This document shows, piece by piece, positions 53,528 through 61,572 of a DNA stretch of 64,000 nucleotides. Below the pieces are notes generated by a model. The model was not told the origin of the DNA. It saw only the letters and a program-made list of their open reading frames with translations, and made no database searches. A program made the position numbers and the translations under genes. Where the stretch lies: NCBI RefSeq assembly GCF_004011805.1, contig NZ_RCHJ01000006.1, positions 1-64,000 of the forward strand, read 5' to 3'. This stretch comes from Piscinibacter defluvii (GTDB lineage Bacteria; Pseudomonadota; Gammaproteobacteria; Burkholderiales; Burkholderiaceae_C). How positions within the stretch are numbered: the stretch's first letter is position 1; every line of letters starts with the position of its first letter.

Positions 53528-53653
53528 TGTCGACAAGATCATGGGAGTCACTCGCTATGGAAGTCTCGACAGAACCGAGTTGTCGACACTATCGTCGACA
53601 AAGGTTGATCGATCACTCAGTGTTTGCACTAATGTCGACAATCAAGTCGACAA
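53528..53653. promoter_or_regulatory. Array of six GTCGACA operator sites
   Basis: The core TGTCGACA or one-mismatch versions occur at 53528-53535, 53564-53571, 53581-53588, 53593-53600, 53633-53640 and 53645-53652. Sites 3/4 and 5/6 are pairs with centres 12 bp apart, and the two pairs are 52 bp apart. All lie in the 168-nt gap between divergent genes. The GntR regulator at 54539 is the obvious candidate to bind them. No other features are seen in this gap. Confidence 0.75.
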
Positions 53654-53669
53654 CTGGCATCATGCCGGC

Positions 53670-54398
53670 ATGACCTCCCGACCGCTCCGCCTGGGCGTGC
53701 TGACGCCCTCCTCCAACACGGCGCTCGAGCCGCTGACCAGCGCGATCGTCGCGACGCTGCCCGGCTGCAGCGCGCATTTCGCTCGTTTCAAGGTGACCGA
53801 GATCTCGTTGTCGGAGCAGGCGCTCGGCCAGTTCGACGACAGCAAGATCCTGGCCGCCGCCGAGCTGCTGGCCGACGCGAGGGTCGATGCGATCGGCTGG
53901 AGCGGCACCTCCTCCGGCTGGCTCGGCTTCGAGGCCGACCGGCGGCTGTGCGCACGCATCGGCGAACGCACCGGCATCCCGGCCACCACCGCCGTACTGG
54001 CGCTCAACGAGATGCTGGCCCTGCGCGGCATCACCCGGCTCGGCCTCGTGACGCCCTACACCGCCGACGTGCAGCAGCGCATCGTCGCGAACTACGCGGC
54101 GCTCGGCATCGAGGTGGTGGCCGAGCGGCACCTGGGCATCCGCGTGAACCACGACTTCGCCCAGGTCGAGCCGGCGCGGCTGATGGACCTGATGCACGAG
54201 GTGGTCGGGGCGCGCCCGCAGGCCGTCACCACCTTCTGCACCAACCTGCGCGCGGCGCCGCTGGCCGAGGCGCTGGAGCGCGCGACCGATGTGCCGCTGC
54301 TGGACACCGTGGCCACCACCGTGTGGGGCCTGCTGCGTGCCGCCGGCGCCGACCCGGGCGCGGTGCGCGGCTGGGGCCGCTGCTTCGGCTGGCGCTGA
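53670..54398 (+). CDS. Arylmalonate decarboxylase / maleate isomerase-like protein
   Basis: A 242-residue Asp/Glu-racemase-superfamily protein, starting RLGVLTPSSNTALEP. The first active-site segment reads GWSGTSSGW, with no Cys but a Gly-Thr-Ser as I recall for arylmalonate decarboxylase. The second reads TTFCTNLRAA and keeps the Cys. Maleate isomerases need both. So a one-Cys decarboxylase or lyase is more likely than an isomerase. Divergent from the dihydropyrimidinase operon across the operator array. Confidence 0.75.
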   Translation: MTSRPLRLGVLTPSSNTALEPLTSAIVATLPGCSAHFARFKVTEISLSEQALGQFDDSKILAAAELLADARVDAIGWSGTSSGWLGFEADRRLCARIGERTGIPATTAVLALNEMLALRGITRLGLVTPYTADVQQRIVANYAALGIEVVAERHLGIRVNHDFAQVEPARLMDLMHEVVGARPQAVTTFCTNLRAAPLAEALERATDVPLLDTVATTVWGLLRAAGADPGAVRGWGRCFGWR

Positions 54399-54468
54399 GG
54401 CCGGGCCCGGCGATGAGCGACGAAGCACACGCCCTCGACGCGCTCGAAGCGCTGGCCGGGCCCGTCCC

Positions 54469-54474
54469 TACAAT
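54469..54474 (+). promoter_or_regulatory. Candidate -10 element of gntR
   Basis: TACAAT in the context CCTACAATG, 64 nt upstream of the chosen gntR ATG. It supports that start over an in-frame ATG at 54413, which lies before the element. Confidence 0.4.
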
Positions 54475-54538
54475 GCGCAGCTCCGCCGGCTGCGGCCACG
54501 CAGCGCACCGGCGCCCGACCGTCCTGCCCCGCCCCGCC

Positions 54539-55255
54539 ATGCCGACCCGCAGCGTGCGCAAGTCCGCCAGCCCCGCCCGCCTCGAGCGCGAGAACACCAA
54601 CGACGAGATCTACGAGAAGGTCTACGTCGCCATCCTCGAGCACCGCTTGCACCCGGGCACCAAGCTGGGCGAGGAACGCATGGCGGAGATCTTCGGCGTC
54701 AGCCGCGCGCGCATCCGCGAGGTGCTGGCGCGCCTGGCGCACGAGCAGATCGTCGAGCTCTACCCGCAGCGCGGCGCCTACGTCGCCAAGCCCTCGATCG
54801 AGCAGGCGCTGGACGTGTTCGAGGCGCGCCGGCTGATCGAGCCGGCCGTGATCCGCCGCCTGATCGACACGCTGACGCCCGACAAGCTGGCGCGGCTGCG
54901 CGCCCACCAGGAACTGGAGATGGACGCGCGCCGTCGCGACGACAAGCGCGCGGTGATCCGCCTGTCGGGCGAGTTCCACTCGCTGGCCGCCGAACTGGCC
55001 GGCAACTCGGCGCTCGCGCGCAGCATGCGCGAACTCTCGGTGCTGACCTGCCTGATGATCTTCCTCTACGACGCCCCGACGGCCACCAGCTGCCGCGCCG
55101 ACGAGCATTCGCAGATCGTCGACGCGATCGCCCGGCGCGATGCGCCGCGCGCCGAGAAGCTGATGCTCGAGCACCTCGAGCACATCGAAAGCGGCATGAA
55201 GCTCGACCAGGCGGCCGAGGAAGTCGACCTGGCCGCGGTGTTCGGCAACCCCTGA
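54539..55255 (+). CDS. GntR-family transcriptional regulator (FCD type)
   Basis: A 238-residue regulator. The helix-turn-helix is at residues about 25-90 (HPGTKLGEERMAEIFGVSRARIREVLARLA). The FCD domain includes SGEFHSLAAELAGNSALAR and DEHSQIVDAIARRD with metal-site histidines. It follows the decarboxylase-like gene and is the only regulator near the GTCGACA array, so it probably controls both arms. Start at ATG 54539. Confidence 0.87.
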   Translation: MPTRSVRKSASPARLERENTNDEIYEKVYVAILEHRLHPGTKLGEERMAEIFGVSRARIREVLARLAHEQIVELYPQRGAYVAKPSIEQALDVFEARRLIEPAVIRRLIDTLTPDKLARLRAHQELEMDARRRDDKRAVIRLSGEFHSLAAELAGNSALARSMRELSVLTCLMIFLYDAPTATSCRADEHSQIVDAIARRDAPRAEKLMLEHLEHIESGMKLDQAAEEVDLAAVFGNP

Positions 55256-55651
55256 TCAGGCCGGCCGCGGCGCGGGCACCGGGCGGCGGAACCGGCCCAC
55301 GGCCCACTGCGCGAGCAGCGCCAGCAGCAGCAGCCCGGCCAGCCCGACGCCCCACACCACCCAGGTCAGCGGCACCAGCCAGCCGAGCGCCTCGCGCAGC
55401 CAGGGCCAGGCCTGCTGCACCTGCTCGAGCGACCAGGCGACGCCGGCCAGCAGCGCATGCAGGGTGGCCGGGTCGATCCAGACCGTCAGCCAGGCCGGCA
55501 TCGGCCAGGCGGTGACGATGCGGGCCAGCTCGGCCGGATCACCCGGCGTCGGCAGGCCGGCGGCCCAGCCCAGCACGGCGGCCACGGCCCAGGCGCCGAG
55601 GGTCCAGAACAGCCCCAGCACGGCGGCGACGATCCAGATCAGCAGCTTCAC
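55256..55651 (-). CDS. Small integral membrane protein of unknown function
   Basis: A 131-residue protein starting at a GTG (55649-55651), with an amino-terminal helix (LLIWIVAAVLGLFWTLGAWAV) and a second, very hydrophobic region near residues 85-120. The middle part is Trp-rich and amphipathic. No family recognised. It converges on gntR with no gap. Confidence 0.6.
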   Translation of the reverse strand: MKLLIWIVAAVLGLFWTLGAWAVAAVLGWAAGLPTPGDPAELARIVTAWPMPAWLTVWIDPATLHALLAGVAWSLEQVQQAWPWLREALGWLVPLTWVVWGVGLAGLLLLALLAQWAVGRFRRPVPAPRPA

Positions 55652-55738
55652 GTTCGGTATCCCCTTCGATCGCCGCGAGGCCGCGGCGCGCCGCGCTCAG
55701 ACCGGCGCACAGGCCCGGAGTTCCGCCTCGGGTGCGGC

Positions 55739-56494
55739 TCAGACCGTGCGCCCGCCGTCCACCGGCAGCTCGACGCCGGTGATGAAGGCGGCCGCGTCGC
55801 TGGCCAGGAACACCGCCGCGGCGGCGATGTCCGAGGGCTGCGAGAAACGCCCGAGCGGGATGGTGGCGACGAACTTCGCGCGGTTCTCCGGCGTGTCCGG
55901 CAGCCCCATGAACTGCTCGAACAGCCCGGTGACGCCCATCACCGGGCAGATCGCGTTGACGCGGATGTTCTCCGGCGCCAGCTCCACCGCCATCGACTTG
56001 GACAGCACGTTCACCGCGCCTTTCGAGGCGTTGTACCAGCTCAGGCCGGGGCGCGGGCGGATGCCGGCGGTCGAGCCGATGTTCAGGATCACGCCGCCGG
56101 TGCCGCGCCGGCGCAGGCGCGGCAGCAGCGCATGCGTCATGTGGAAGATCGACTTGACGTTGACCGCGAACACGCGGTCGAAGGTCGCCTCGTCGACGCC
56201 GAGCATCGGCTGGTTGCGGTGCGTCGTGCCGGCGTTGTTGACCACGATGTCCGGCACGCCGAAGGTGGCCTCGGTGTGCGCCACCAGCGCCTCGACCTCG
56301 GCCCGAACCGACACGTCGCAGGCGCAGGCCGAAGCCGCCTCGCCCAGCCGCGCCGCGACCTGGCGCGCCCGCGCGCCGTCCAGGTCCGCCAGCACCACGC
56401 GGGCGCCCTCGGCCACGTAGGCCGCGGCGATGCCCTCGCCGAAGCCGCCCGCGGCGCCGGTGACGATCGCGACCTTGCCGCCCAGCTGACCCAT
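55739..56494 (-). CDS. Short-chain dehydrogenase/reductase
   Basis: A 251-residue classical SDR. Cofactor motif VTGAAGGFGEGIAAA (TGxxxGxG), NNAG in VVNNAGTTHR, catalytic Ser in LNIGSTAGIRPRPG and Tyr-Lys in SWYNASKGAV near residue 155. A GAGGAGG site precedes the ATG. Acidic residue after the Rossmann beta-2 (LADLDG) suggests NAD. Substrate unknown. The 87-nt gap before the membrane gene holds nothing clear. Confidence 0.9.
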   Translation of the reverse strand: MGQLGGKVAIVTGAAGGFGEGIAAAYVAEGARVVLADLDGARARQVAARLGEAASACACDVSVRAEVEALVAHTEATFGVPDIVVNNAGTTHRNQPMLGVDEATFDRVFAVNVKSIFHMTHALLPRLRRRGTGGVILNIGSTAGIRPRPGLSWYNASKGAVNVLSKSMAVELAPENIRVNAICPVMGVTGLFEQFMGLPDTPENRAKFVATIPLGRFSQPSDIAAAAVFLASDAAAFITGVELPVDGGRTV

Positions 56495-56535
56495 GGCTCG
56501 TTCCTCCTCGTGTGCGTGGCGTGGTTGTAGCGGGA

Positions 56536-57420
56536 TCACCCTGGCGTGTCGACGCAGCGGAACTCGAGCCGCTGCCCGGCCTCGGCCAGCGGCTGGCCGA
56601 AGGCCACCCAGCCGCGGCCGACCAGCGGCAGCTCCTCGTGGTGCACCACCACCTCGGGCCGGCCCTCGAAGGTGACGAAGCTGCCGTTCGAGCTGTGGTC
56701 CACCAGCACGAAGCGGTCGCGCCGGCGCTCGATCATCGCGTGGGCGCGCGAGGCGCTGCGGTCGCGCACGGTGAGGTCGGCCTCGTGGTCGCGGCCGATG
56801 GTGACCTTGCGCCGCTCCGGGCCCATCTCGAGCGCCAGCTCGTCGAAGGCCAGCACCAGCCGGGCGTGGGCGGTACTCGGCGGCGGCACGCTGGCGATCA
56901 CGGTCTGCTCCGGCGTGGGCGCCTGCCAGCCGAGCTCGACCAGGGCGATCTCCTCCTGCTTGCCCTTGACCGGCACGCGGTACAGCGGGTGCAGCTGCAC
57001 CGCGCGCGCGGCCGAGAGGGCCTGCGCGGTGTCGGCATCGACCACCACCTGGCCCTTGGAGGCCAGGTCGCACAAGCGCGAGGCGAGGTTGACGCTGTCG
57101 CCGAACAGGTCGCCGCCGCGCTCGACCACCGGCCCCGCATGGAAGCCGATGCGCAGGTGCAGCCGCACGCCGAGCTCCGGGCCGAGCGCCTCGACGCGGC
57201 GCTGCATCGCCACCGCGGCGTCGGCCGCGGCGTCGGGCGTGTCGAACACGGCCATCACCGCGTCGCCGATGGTCTTGACCACGCGTCCGCCGGCGGCCGC
57301 GGTGCATTCGCCCATCAGCGCCAGACAGCGCTCGACGAGGGCGAACGCACGCTCGTCGCCCAGCACCTCGTACAAGGCGGTGCTGCCGGCCACGTCGGCG
57401 AACAGGACGCTGCGCTCCAT
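56536..57420 (-). CDS. Class III nucleotide cyclase domain fused to FHA domain
   Basis: A 294-residue protein. Residues about 1-140 are a class III adenylate/guanylate cyclase domain: VLFADVAGSTALYEVLGD with the first metal Asp, KTIGDAVMAVFDT with the second, and GDSVNLASRLCDLA for the nucleotide. Residues about 205-280 are an FHA phosphothreonine-binding domain (VTIGRDHEADLTVRDRSASR, VLVDHSSNGSFV). It would make a cyclic nucleotide under control of a Ser/Thr kinase partner. No kinase is nearby. Ends at 42 nt from the SDR start. Confidence 0.85.
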   Translation of the reverse strand: MERSVLFADVAGSTALYEVLGDERAFALVERCLALMGECTAAAGGRVVKTIGDAVMAVFDTPDAAADAAVAMQRRVEALGPELGVRLHLRIGFHAGPVVERGGDLFGDSVNLASRLCDLASKGQVVVDADTAQALSAARAVQLHPLYRVPVKGKQEEIALVELGWQAPTPEQTVIASVPPPSTAHARLVLAFDELALEMGPERRKVTIGRDHEADLTVRDRSASRAHAMIERRRDRFVLVDHSSNGSFVTFEGRPEVVVHHEELPLVGRGWVAFGQPLAEAGQRLEFRCVDTPG

Positions 57421-57504
57421 GCGGCCGATTCTGCCGCCGGCCCGGCGCGTGCGCTTGAGGCGCGGCAAGTTGCGCCCGGCGCGGCGGCGTGCAAGATGGC
57501 GCCC

Positions 57505-59004
57505 ATGTTCGAAGCCGCCAGCCTGAAGCACGAGGTCCCGAAGGAGGCCTACGAGCGCGAGGCCGCGCTGTTGCGCGCCGCGCTGCTCAACGCGCAGTAC
57601 GACCTGCACCTGGACGGCCGCTTCGCGGTGCTGGTGCTGATCGCCGGCGTCGAGGGCGCCGGCAAGCGCGAGACGGTGCACCTGCTCAACGAGTGGATGG
57701 ACCCGCGCCACATCCGCAACACCGCGTTCGGCCCGCCCTCGGACGAGGAGGCCGAGCGTCCGCCGCACTGGCGCTTCTGGCGCGCGCTGCCGCCGCGCGG
57801 GCGCATCGGCATCTTCTTCGGCGCCTGGCACACCGAGCCGATCGTGCAGCGCGTGCTGGGCCGGCTCGGCGGCGGCGCGTTCGCGCAGGCCACCGACGAC
57901 ATCCAGCGCCTCGAGACGATGCTGTGCGACGAGGGCGTGCTGCTGCTCAAGTACTGGTTCCACCTCTCCAAGCCGCAGCAGCGCAAGCGGCTGGCGGCGC
58001 TCGAGAAGGACCCGCGCACGCGCTGGCGCGTCGGCGCCAAGGAGTGGTCCTACTTCAAGCGCTACGACCGCTTCGTCGAGGTCTGCGAGCCCTTCGTGCG
58101 CCAGACCTCCACCGCCCGGGCGCCGTGGATCGTGGTGCCTGCGGCCGACCCGGCCTACCGCGCGCTGACGGTCGGCCGCCACCTGCTGGCGGCGCTGCGC
58201 GAGCGGCTCGACGACAGGCGCGGCGCGGCCGCCGCGCCCGACCGAACGCCGCCGCTGCCCGCGCCGGCCGACCGCGTCAACGTGATCAGCGCGCTGCAGC
58301 TCGAGCAGCCGATGACCCGCGCGGAGTACGAACGCGCGCTCGAGAAGTGGCAGGGCCGCCTCGCGCTGGCGGCGCGCGACCCGCGCTTCGCGCAGCTCTC
58401 GGTGGTGGTGGTGTTCGAGGGCAACGACGGTGCCGGCAAGGGCGGCGCGATCCGGCGCGTCACCGGTGCGCTGGAAGCCACGCAGGTCGACAGCATCCCG
58501 GTGGCCGCGCCCACCGAGGAAGAGCGTGCCCAGCCCTATCTGTGGCGCTTCTGGCGCCACCTGCCGCGGCGCGGCCGCTTCGCGCTGTTCGACCGCAGCT
58601 GGTACGGCCGGGTGCTGGTCGAACGCGTCGAGGGCTTGTGCGCCGAGGCCGACTGGGCGCGCGCCTACGGCGAGATCGGCCACTTCGAGCAGGCGCTGGT
58701 GCGGCACGGCAGCGTGCTCGTGAAGTTCTGGCTCGCCATCGACAAGGACGAGCAGTACCGGCGCTTCAAGCAGCGCGAGACGGTCGAGTTCAAGCGCTTC
58801 AAGATCACGCCGGAGGACTGGCGCAACCGCGAGAAGTGGGACGCCTACGAGGCCGCCGTGTGCGACATGGTCGAACGCTGCTCCACCGCCGAGGCGCCCT
58901 GGACGCTGGTGGAGGCCAACAACAAGTACTTCGCCCGCATCAAGGTGCTGAAGACGCTGTGCAAGGCGGTGGAGGCGGCGCTGGAACGCATCGGCCGGCG
59001 CTGA
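57505..59004 (+). CDS. pap: Polyphosphate:AMP phosphotransferase (two-domain PPK2)
   Basis: A 499-residue protein with two PPK2 domains. The first has a degenerate P-loop (GVEGAGKRE near residue 48), the second an intact one (GNDGAGKGG near 306). Both have the lid W-R-F-W-R and downstream basic motifs (FDRSWYGRVLVERVEG). Length and duplication match class II PPK2, which converts AMP to ADP with polyphosphate. A second in-frame ATG lies 9 nt upstream (57496). No clear ribosome site distinguishes them. Divergent from the cyclase gene. Confidence 0.92.
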   Translation: MFEAASLKHEVPKEAYEREAALLRAALLNAQYDLHLDGRFAVLVLIAGVEGAGKRETVHLLNEWMDPRHIRNTAFGPPSDEEAERPPHWRFWRALPPRGRIGIFFGAWHTEPIVQRVLGRLGGGAFAQATDDIQRLETMLCDEGVLLLKYWFHLSKPQQRKRLAALEKDPRTRWRVGAKEWSYFKRYDRFVEVCEPFVRQTSTARAPWIVVPAADPAYRALTVGRHLLAALRERLDDRRGAAAAPDRTPPLPAPADRVNVISALQLEQPMTRAEYERALEKWQGRLALAARDPRFAQLSVVVVFEGNDGAGKGGAIRRVTGALEATQVDSIPVAAPTEEERAQPYLWRFWRHLPRRGRFALFDRSWYGRVLVERVEGLCAEADWARAYGEIGHFEQALVRHGSVLVKFWLAIDKDEQYRRFKQRETVEFKRFKITPEDWRNREKWDAYEAAVCDMVERCSTAEAPWTLVEANNKYFARIKVLKTLCKAVEAALERIGRR

Positions 59005-59019
59005 GGCGCACACCCCCGC

Positions 59020-60606
59020 TCAGGCACCCGCCGTCAGCGGCCGGGCGAGCTGCTGCGACAGCCCGGCGCGGTCGATCTTGCCGTTCGCATTGCGCGGCAG
59101 CGGCGCCTCGAACGCGACGATGCGCCCGGGCACCATGTACGTCGGCAAGGCGCGTTGCAGCGCGGCGCGCAGCACGGCCGCGTCGCAGCCCCCGGCCTGC
59201 GGCGCGTGCACGGCCAGCACGACCGCCTGCCCGAGCCGCTCGTCGTGCACGCCGAACGCCGCCGCCTCGGCCACCAGTCCGCTGGTGTAGGCCGCCTCCT
59301 CGATCTCCACCGGGCTGATGCGGTAGCCTGAACTCTTGATCATCTCGTCGCGCCGGCCGATGAAGTAGAGGAAGCCGTCCTCGTCCATCTCGACCGTGTC
59401 GCCCGAGTGCACGACCCACTCGTCGCGCAGAACGCCGCCGTGCGGGCTGCGCCAGGGCCTGAAGCGCTCGGCGGTGCGCACCGCATCGCCCCAGTAGCCC
59501 AGCGTCACGGTCGAGCCGCGGTGGACCAGCTCGCCGGGCTCGCGCGGGCCGCAGCGGCTGCCGTCGGGCCGCAGCACCATCACCTCCTGGTTCGGGATCG
59601 CGCGGCCGATCGAATCGGGGCGGCGGTCCACCTCCTCGGGCGGCAGGTAGGTCGATCGGAAGGCCTCGGTGAGGCCGTACATCAGGAACGGCAGCGCCCC
59701 TGGCGCCTGCTCGCGCAGGCGCTGCAGCGTGGCGCGCGGCAGCTTGCCGCCGGTGTTGGCGAAGTAGCGCAGGTGGCGCGCCGCCTCCGGCGGCCAGGCA
59801 GCCTGCGCGAGCTGGATCCACAGCGGCGGCACGCCGGTCAGCCCGGTGATGCGCTCGCGCGCCAGCGTGCGCAGCACCTCGGCCGCGGTGAGGTACTCCA
59901 GCAGCACGGCGCAGGCGCCGACCGTGAAGGCCGTGGTCAGCTGCGAGAAGCCGGCGTCGAAGGACAGCGGCAGCGCGGCGAGCAGCCGGTCGTCGGCCCG
60001 GTTGCCGAGGTAGGCGGCCACGCTCGCTGCGCCGCTGACGAAGTTGCGGTGGCTCACCACCACGCCCTTGGGCAGCCCGGTGCTGCCGGAGGTGTAGAGG
60101 ATGGCGCACGGGTCGCCGTCCAGCACCGCGTCCACGCGCGGCGCCGCTGCAGCGTCGAGCACCTCGTCCCAGCGCTCGCAGGGCAGCGCCGCCGGCGCGT
60201 CCACCGCGCCGGCGCCCACCAGCACGATGCGCTCCAGCGCCGGGCAGCCCGGCAGCAGCGGCGCGAGCGCCGCCAGGCGCTCCGGCGAGGTCACCAGCCA
60301 GCGCACCGCGCAGTCGCGCAGCACGTGTGCCAGCTGGGCCGGCTTGAGCAGCGGGTTGACCGGCACGAAGCAGGCCCCGGCCTTGCTGCTGCCGAAGGCC
60401 ACGGCCACCGCCTCCGGGCACTTGGACAGGAACACCGCGACGCGCTCGCCGGCGGCGATGCCGCGCCGCCGCAGCGCGCCGGCGAAGCCGTCCTGCAGCG
60501 CGGCCAGCGCTGCGTAGTCGAACGTGCGGTCGCGGTGCACGAGCGCCGCGGCGCCGGCACGGGCCGGCAGGTGCTGGTCGATCAGGTGGTGCAGCAGCGT
60601 GGGCAT
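59020..60606 (-). CDS. AMP-forming acyl-CoA/acid ligase (possibly exosortase-A-associated type)
   Basis: A 528-residue ANL-superfamily ligase. P-loop ILYTSGSTGLPKG near residue 168, the YGLTEAFRSTYL A5-type motif, GDTVEMDEDGFLYFIGRRD and the catalytic Lys in NANGKIDR near the end. GLTGVPPLWIQLAQ and FRSTYLPPEEVD recall the acyl-CoA ligases of exosortase A loci (ligase_PEP_1), consistent with the PEP-CTERM protein at 42666. Last gene of a five-gene leftward operon. Confidence 0.85.
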   Translation of the reverse strand: MPTLLHHLIDQHLPARAGAAALVHRDRTFDYAALAALQDGFAGALRRRGIAAGERVAVFLSKCPEAVAVAFGSSKAGACFVPVNPLLKPAQLAHVLRDCAVRWLVTSPERLAALAPLLPGCPALERIVLVGAGAVDAPAALPCERWDEVLDAAAAPRVDAVLDGDPCAILYTSGSTGLPKGVVVSHRNFVSGAASVAAYLGNRADDRLLAALPLSFDAGFSQLTTAFTVGACAVLLEYLTAAEVLRTLARERITGLTGVPPLWIQLAQAAWPPEAARHLRYFANTGGKLPRATLQRLREQAPGALPFLMYGLTEAFRSTYLPPEEVDRRPDSIGRAIPNQEVMVLRPDGSRCGPREPGELVHRGSTVTLGYWGDAVRTAERFRPWRSPHGGVLRDEWVVHSGDTVEMDEDGFLYFIGRRDEMIKSSGYRISPVEIEEAAYTSGLVAEAAAFGVHDERLGQAVVLAVHAPQAGGCDAAVLRAALQRALPTYMVPGRIVAFEAPLPRNANGKIDRAGLSQQLARPLTAGA

Positions 60607-60608
60607 GC

Positions 60609-61556
60609 TCAGGCCTCCTCGGTGACCGGGGCGCACAGCGGCAGCGCCAGCGCCCCGAACCTTGCGCACAGCGCCTGCATCGCCTCGAACAGGCGCAGGA
60701 AGGGCAGGCCGTCGACATAGCCGTGCCCGGCGGCGGTCTGCAGCGCGTCGCGCGCAATGCCGCAGGCGACCTCGGCCACATAGCCGGCCGCCGGCGCCTG
60801 GCCGGCCGTGCCGCCGCAGGCCAGGGCCTGCAGGTACAGGCCGAGCGACGCCTGGGCCATCGTGGCGTCGGCCAGCCGCAGTGCCACGGCCTGGTGCTGC
60901 AGCAGCGGCTTGCCGGCCGAGGGGCGCAGCGCGGCGTATTCGAAGGCCTCGTCGAGCAGGCGGGCGCCGGTACCGGCGATCAGCCCGCCGTGCAGCGCGA
61001 GCTGCGCGTCGGCATGGGCCTGCCAGGCGGCGTCGCCTGCCGCCTGCCAGGCGGTGTCGCCGTCGGGCTCGGGCAGCCGCACGAGGCGCGCGCCGCCCAG
61101 CCCGGTCAGCGGTGCGCCGCCGTCCCAGTCCGGCGCGGCGGTGCCGCGCCGCCAGCGCCGCGCCGCGGGGTCGAGCAGAAGCACGCCCGCGCCCTCCTCC
61201 GGCCGCGCCAGCCAGGCGCACCAGCCGCCGGCGGGCACGGCGGGCAGGGCCACCGGCGCGCCGTGCGGCCCGGCGAGCCACACGGCCGGCGCCGCGTGCA
61301 GACCGGCCCAGGCGGCCGCCGGGTCGGCCTGCGCCAGCACGCGCGCGGCATGGAACAGCAGGCTGCAGGCGGCGGCCGGCGCGAGTTCGGGCAGCACCTC
61401 GGCCAGGCCGAGCGTGCGCACCGCCTCGGCGCGCCGCGCCGCCGGGGCACGCGCGACGTCGGCGGCCGCGTCGAGGTAAGGCTGCAGGTCCTCGGGCACG
61501 CCGAAATCGACCAGGTCGGTGTCGTCCGCAGCAGGTGAGGCGATGGGTCGTGTCAT
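60609..61556 (-). CDS. Acyl-CoA dehydrogenase-like protein, degenerate
   Basis: A 315-residue protein related to acyl-CoA dehydrogenases only in its carboxyl half (HGGLIAGTGARLLDEAFEYAALRPSAGKPLLQHQAVALRL, then AAGHGYVDGLPFLRLFEAM). The amino half lacks the usual AITEP and FIS segments, so FAD binding and catalysis are doubtful. It lies 2 nt before the ligase and 16 nt after a complete paralogue, so it may be a partner subunit. Confidence 0.7.
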   Translation of the reverse strand: MTRPIASPAADDTDLVDFGVPEDLQPYLDAAADVARAPAARRAEAVRTLGLAEVLPELAPAAACSLLFHAARVLAQADPAAAWAGLHAAPAVWLAGPHGAPVALPAVPAGGWCAWLARPEEGAGVLLLDPAARRWRRGTAAPDWDGGAPLTGLGGARLVRLPEPDGDTAWQAAGDAAWQAHADAQLALHGGLIAGTGARLLDEAFEYAALRPSAGKPLLQHQAVALRLADATMAQASLGLYLQALACGGTAGQAPAAGYVAEVACGIARDALQTAAGHGYVDGLPFLRLFEAMQALCARFGALALPLCAPVTEEA

Positions 61557-61572
61557 GGCTCGGTTCGCAAGG

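Noticed and set aside
54401-54465. Twice-repeated GGCCGGGCCCG as an operator for gntR
   Set aside because: Pure G/C palindromes of this kind arise easily in this base composition. They do not resemble the GTCGACA array and only partly repeat.
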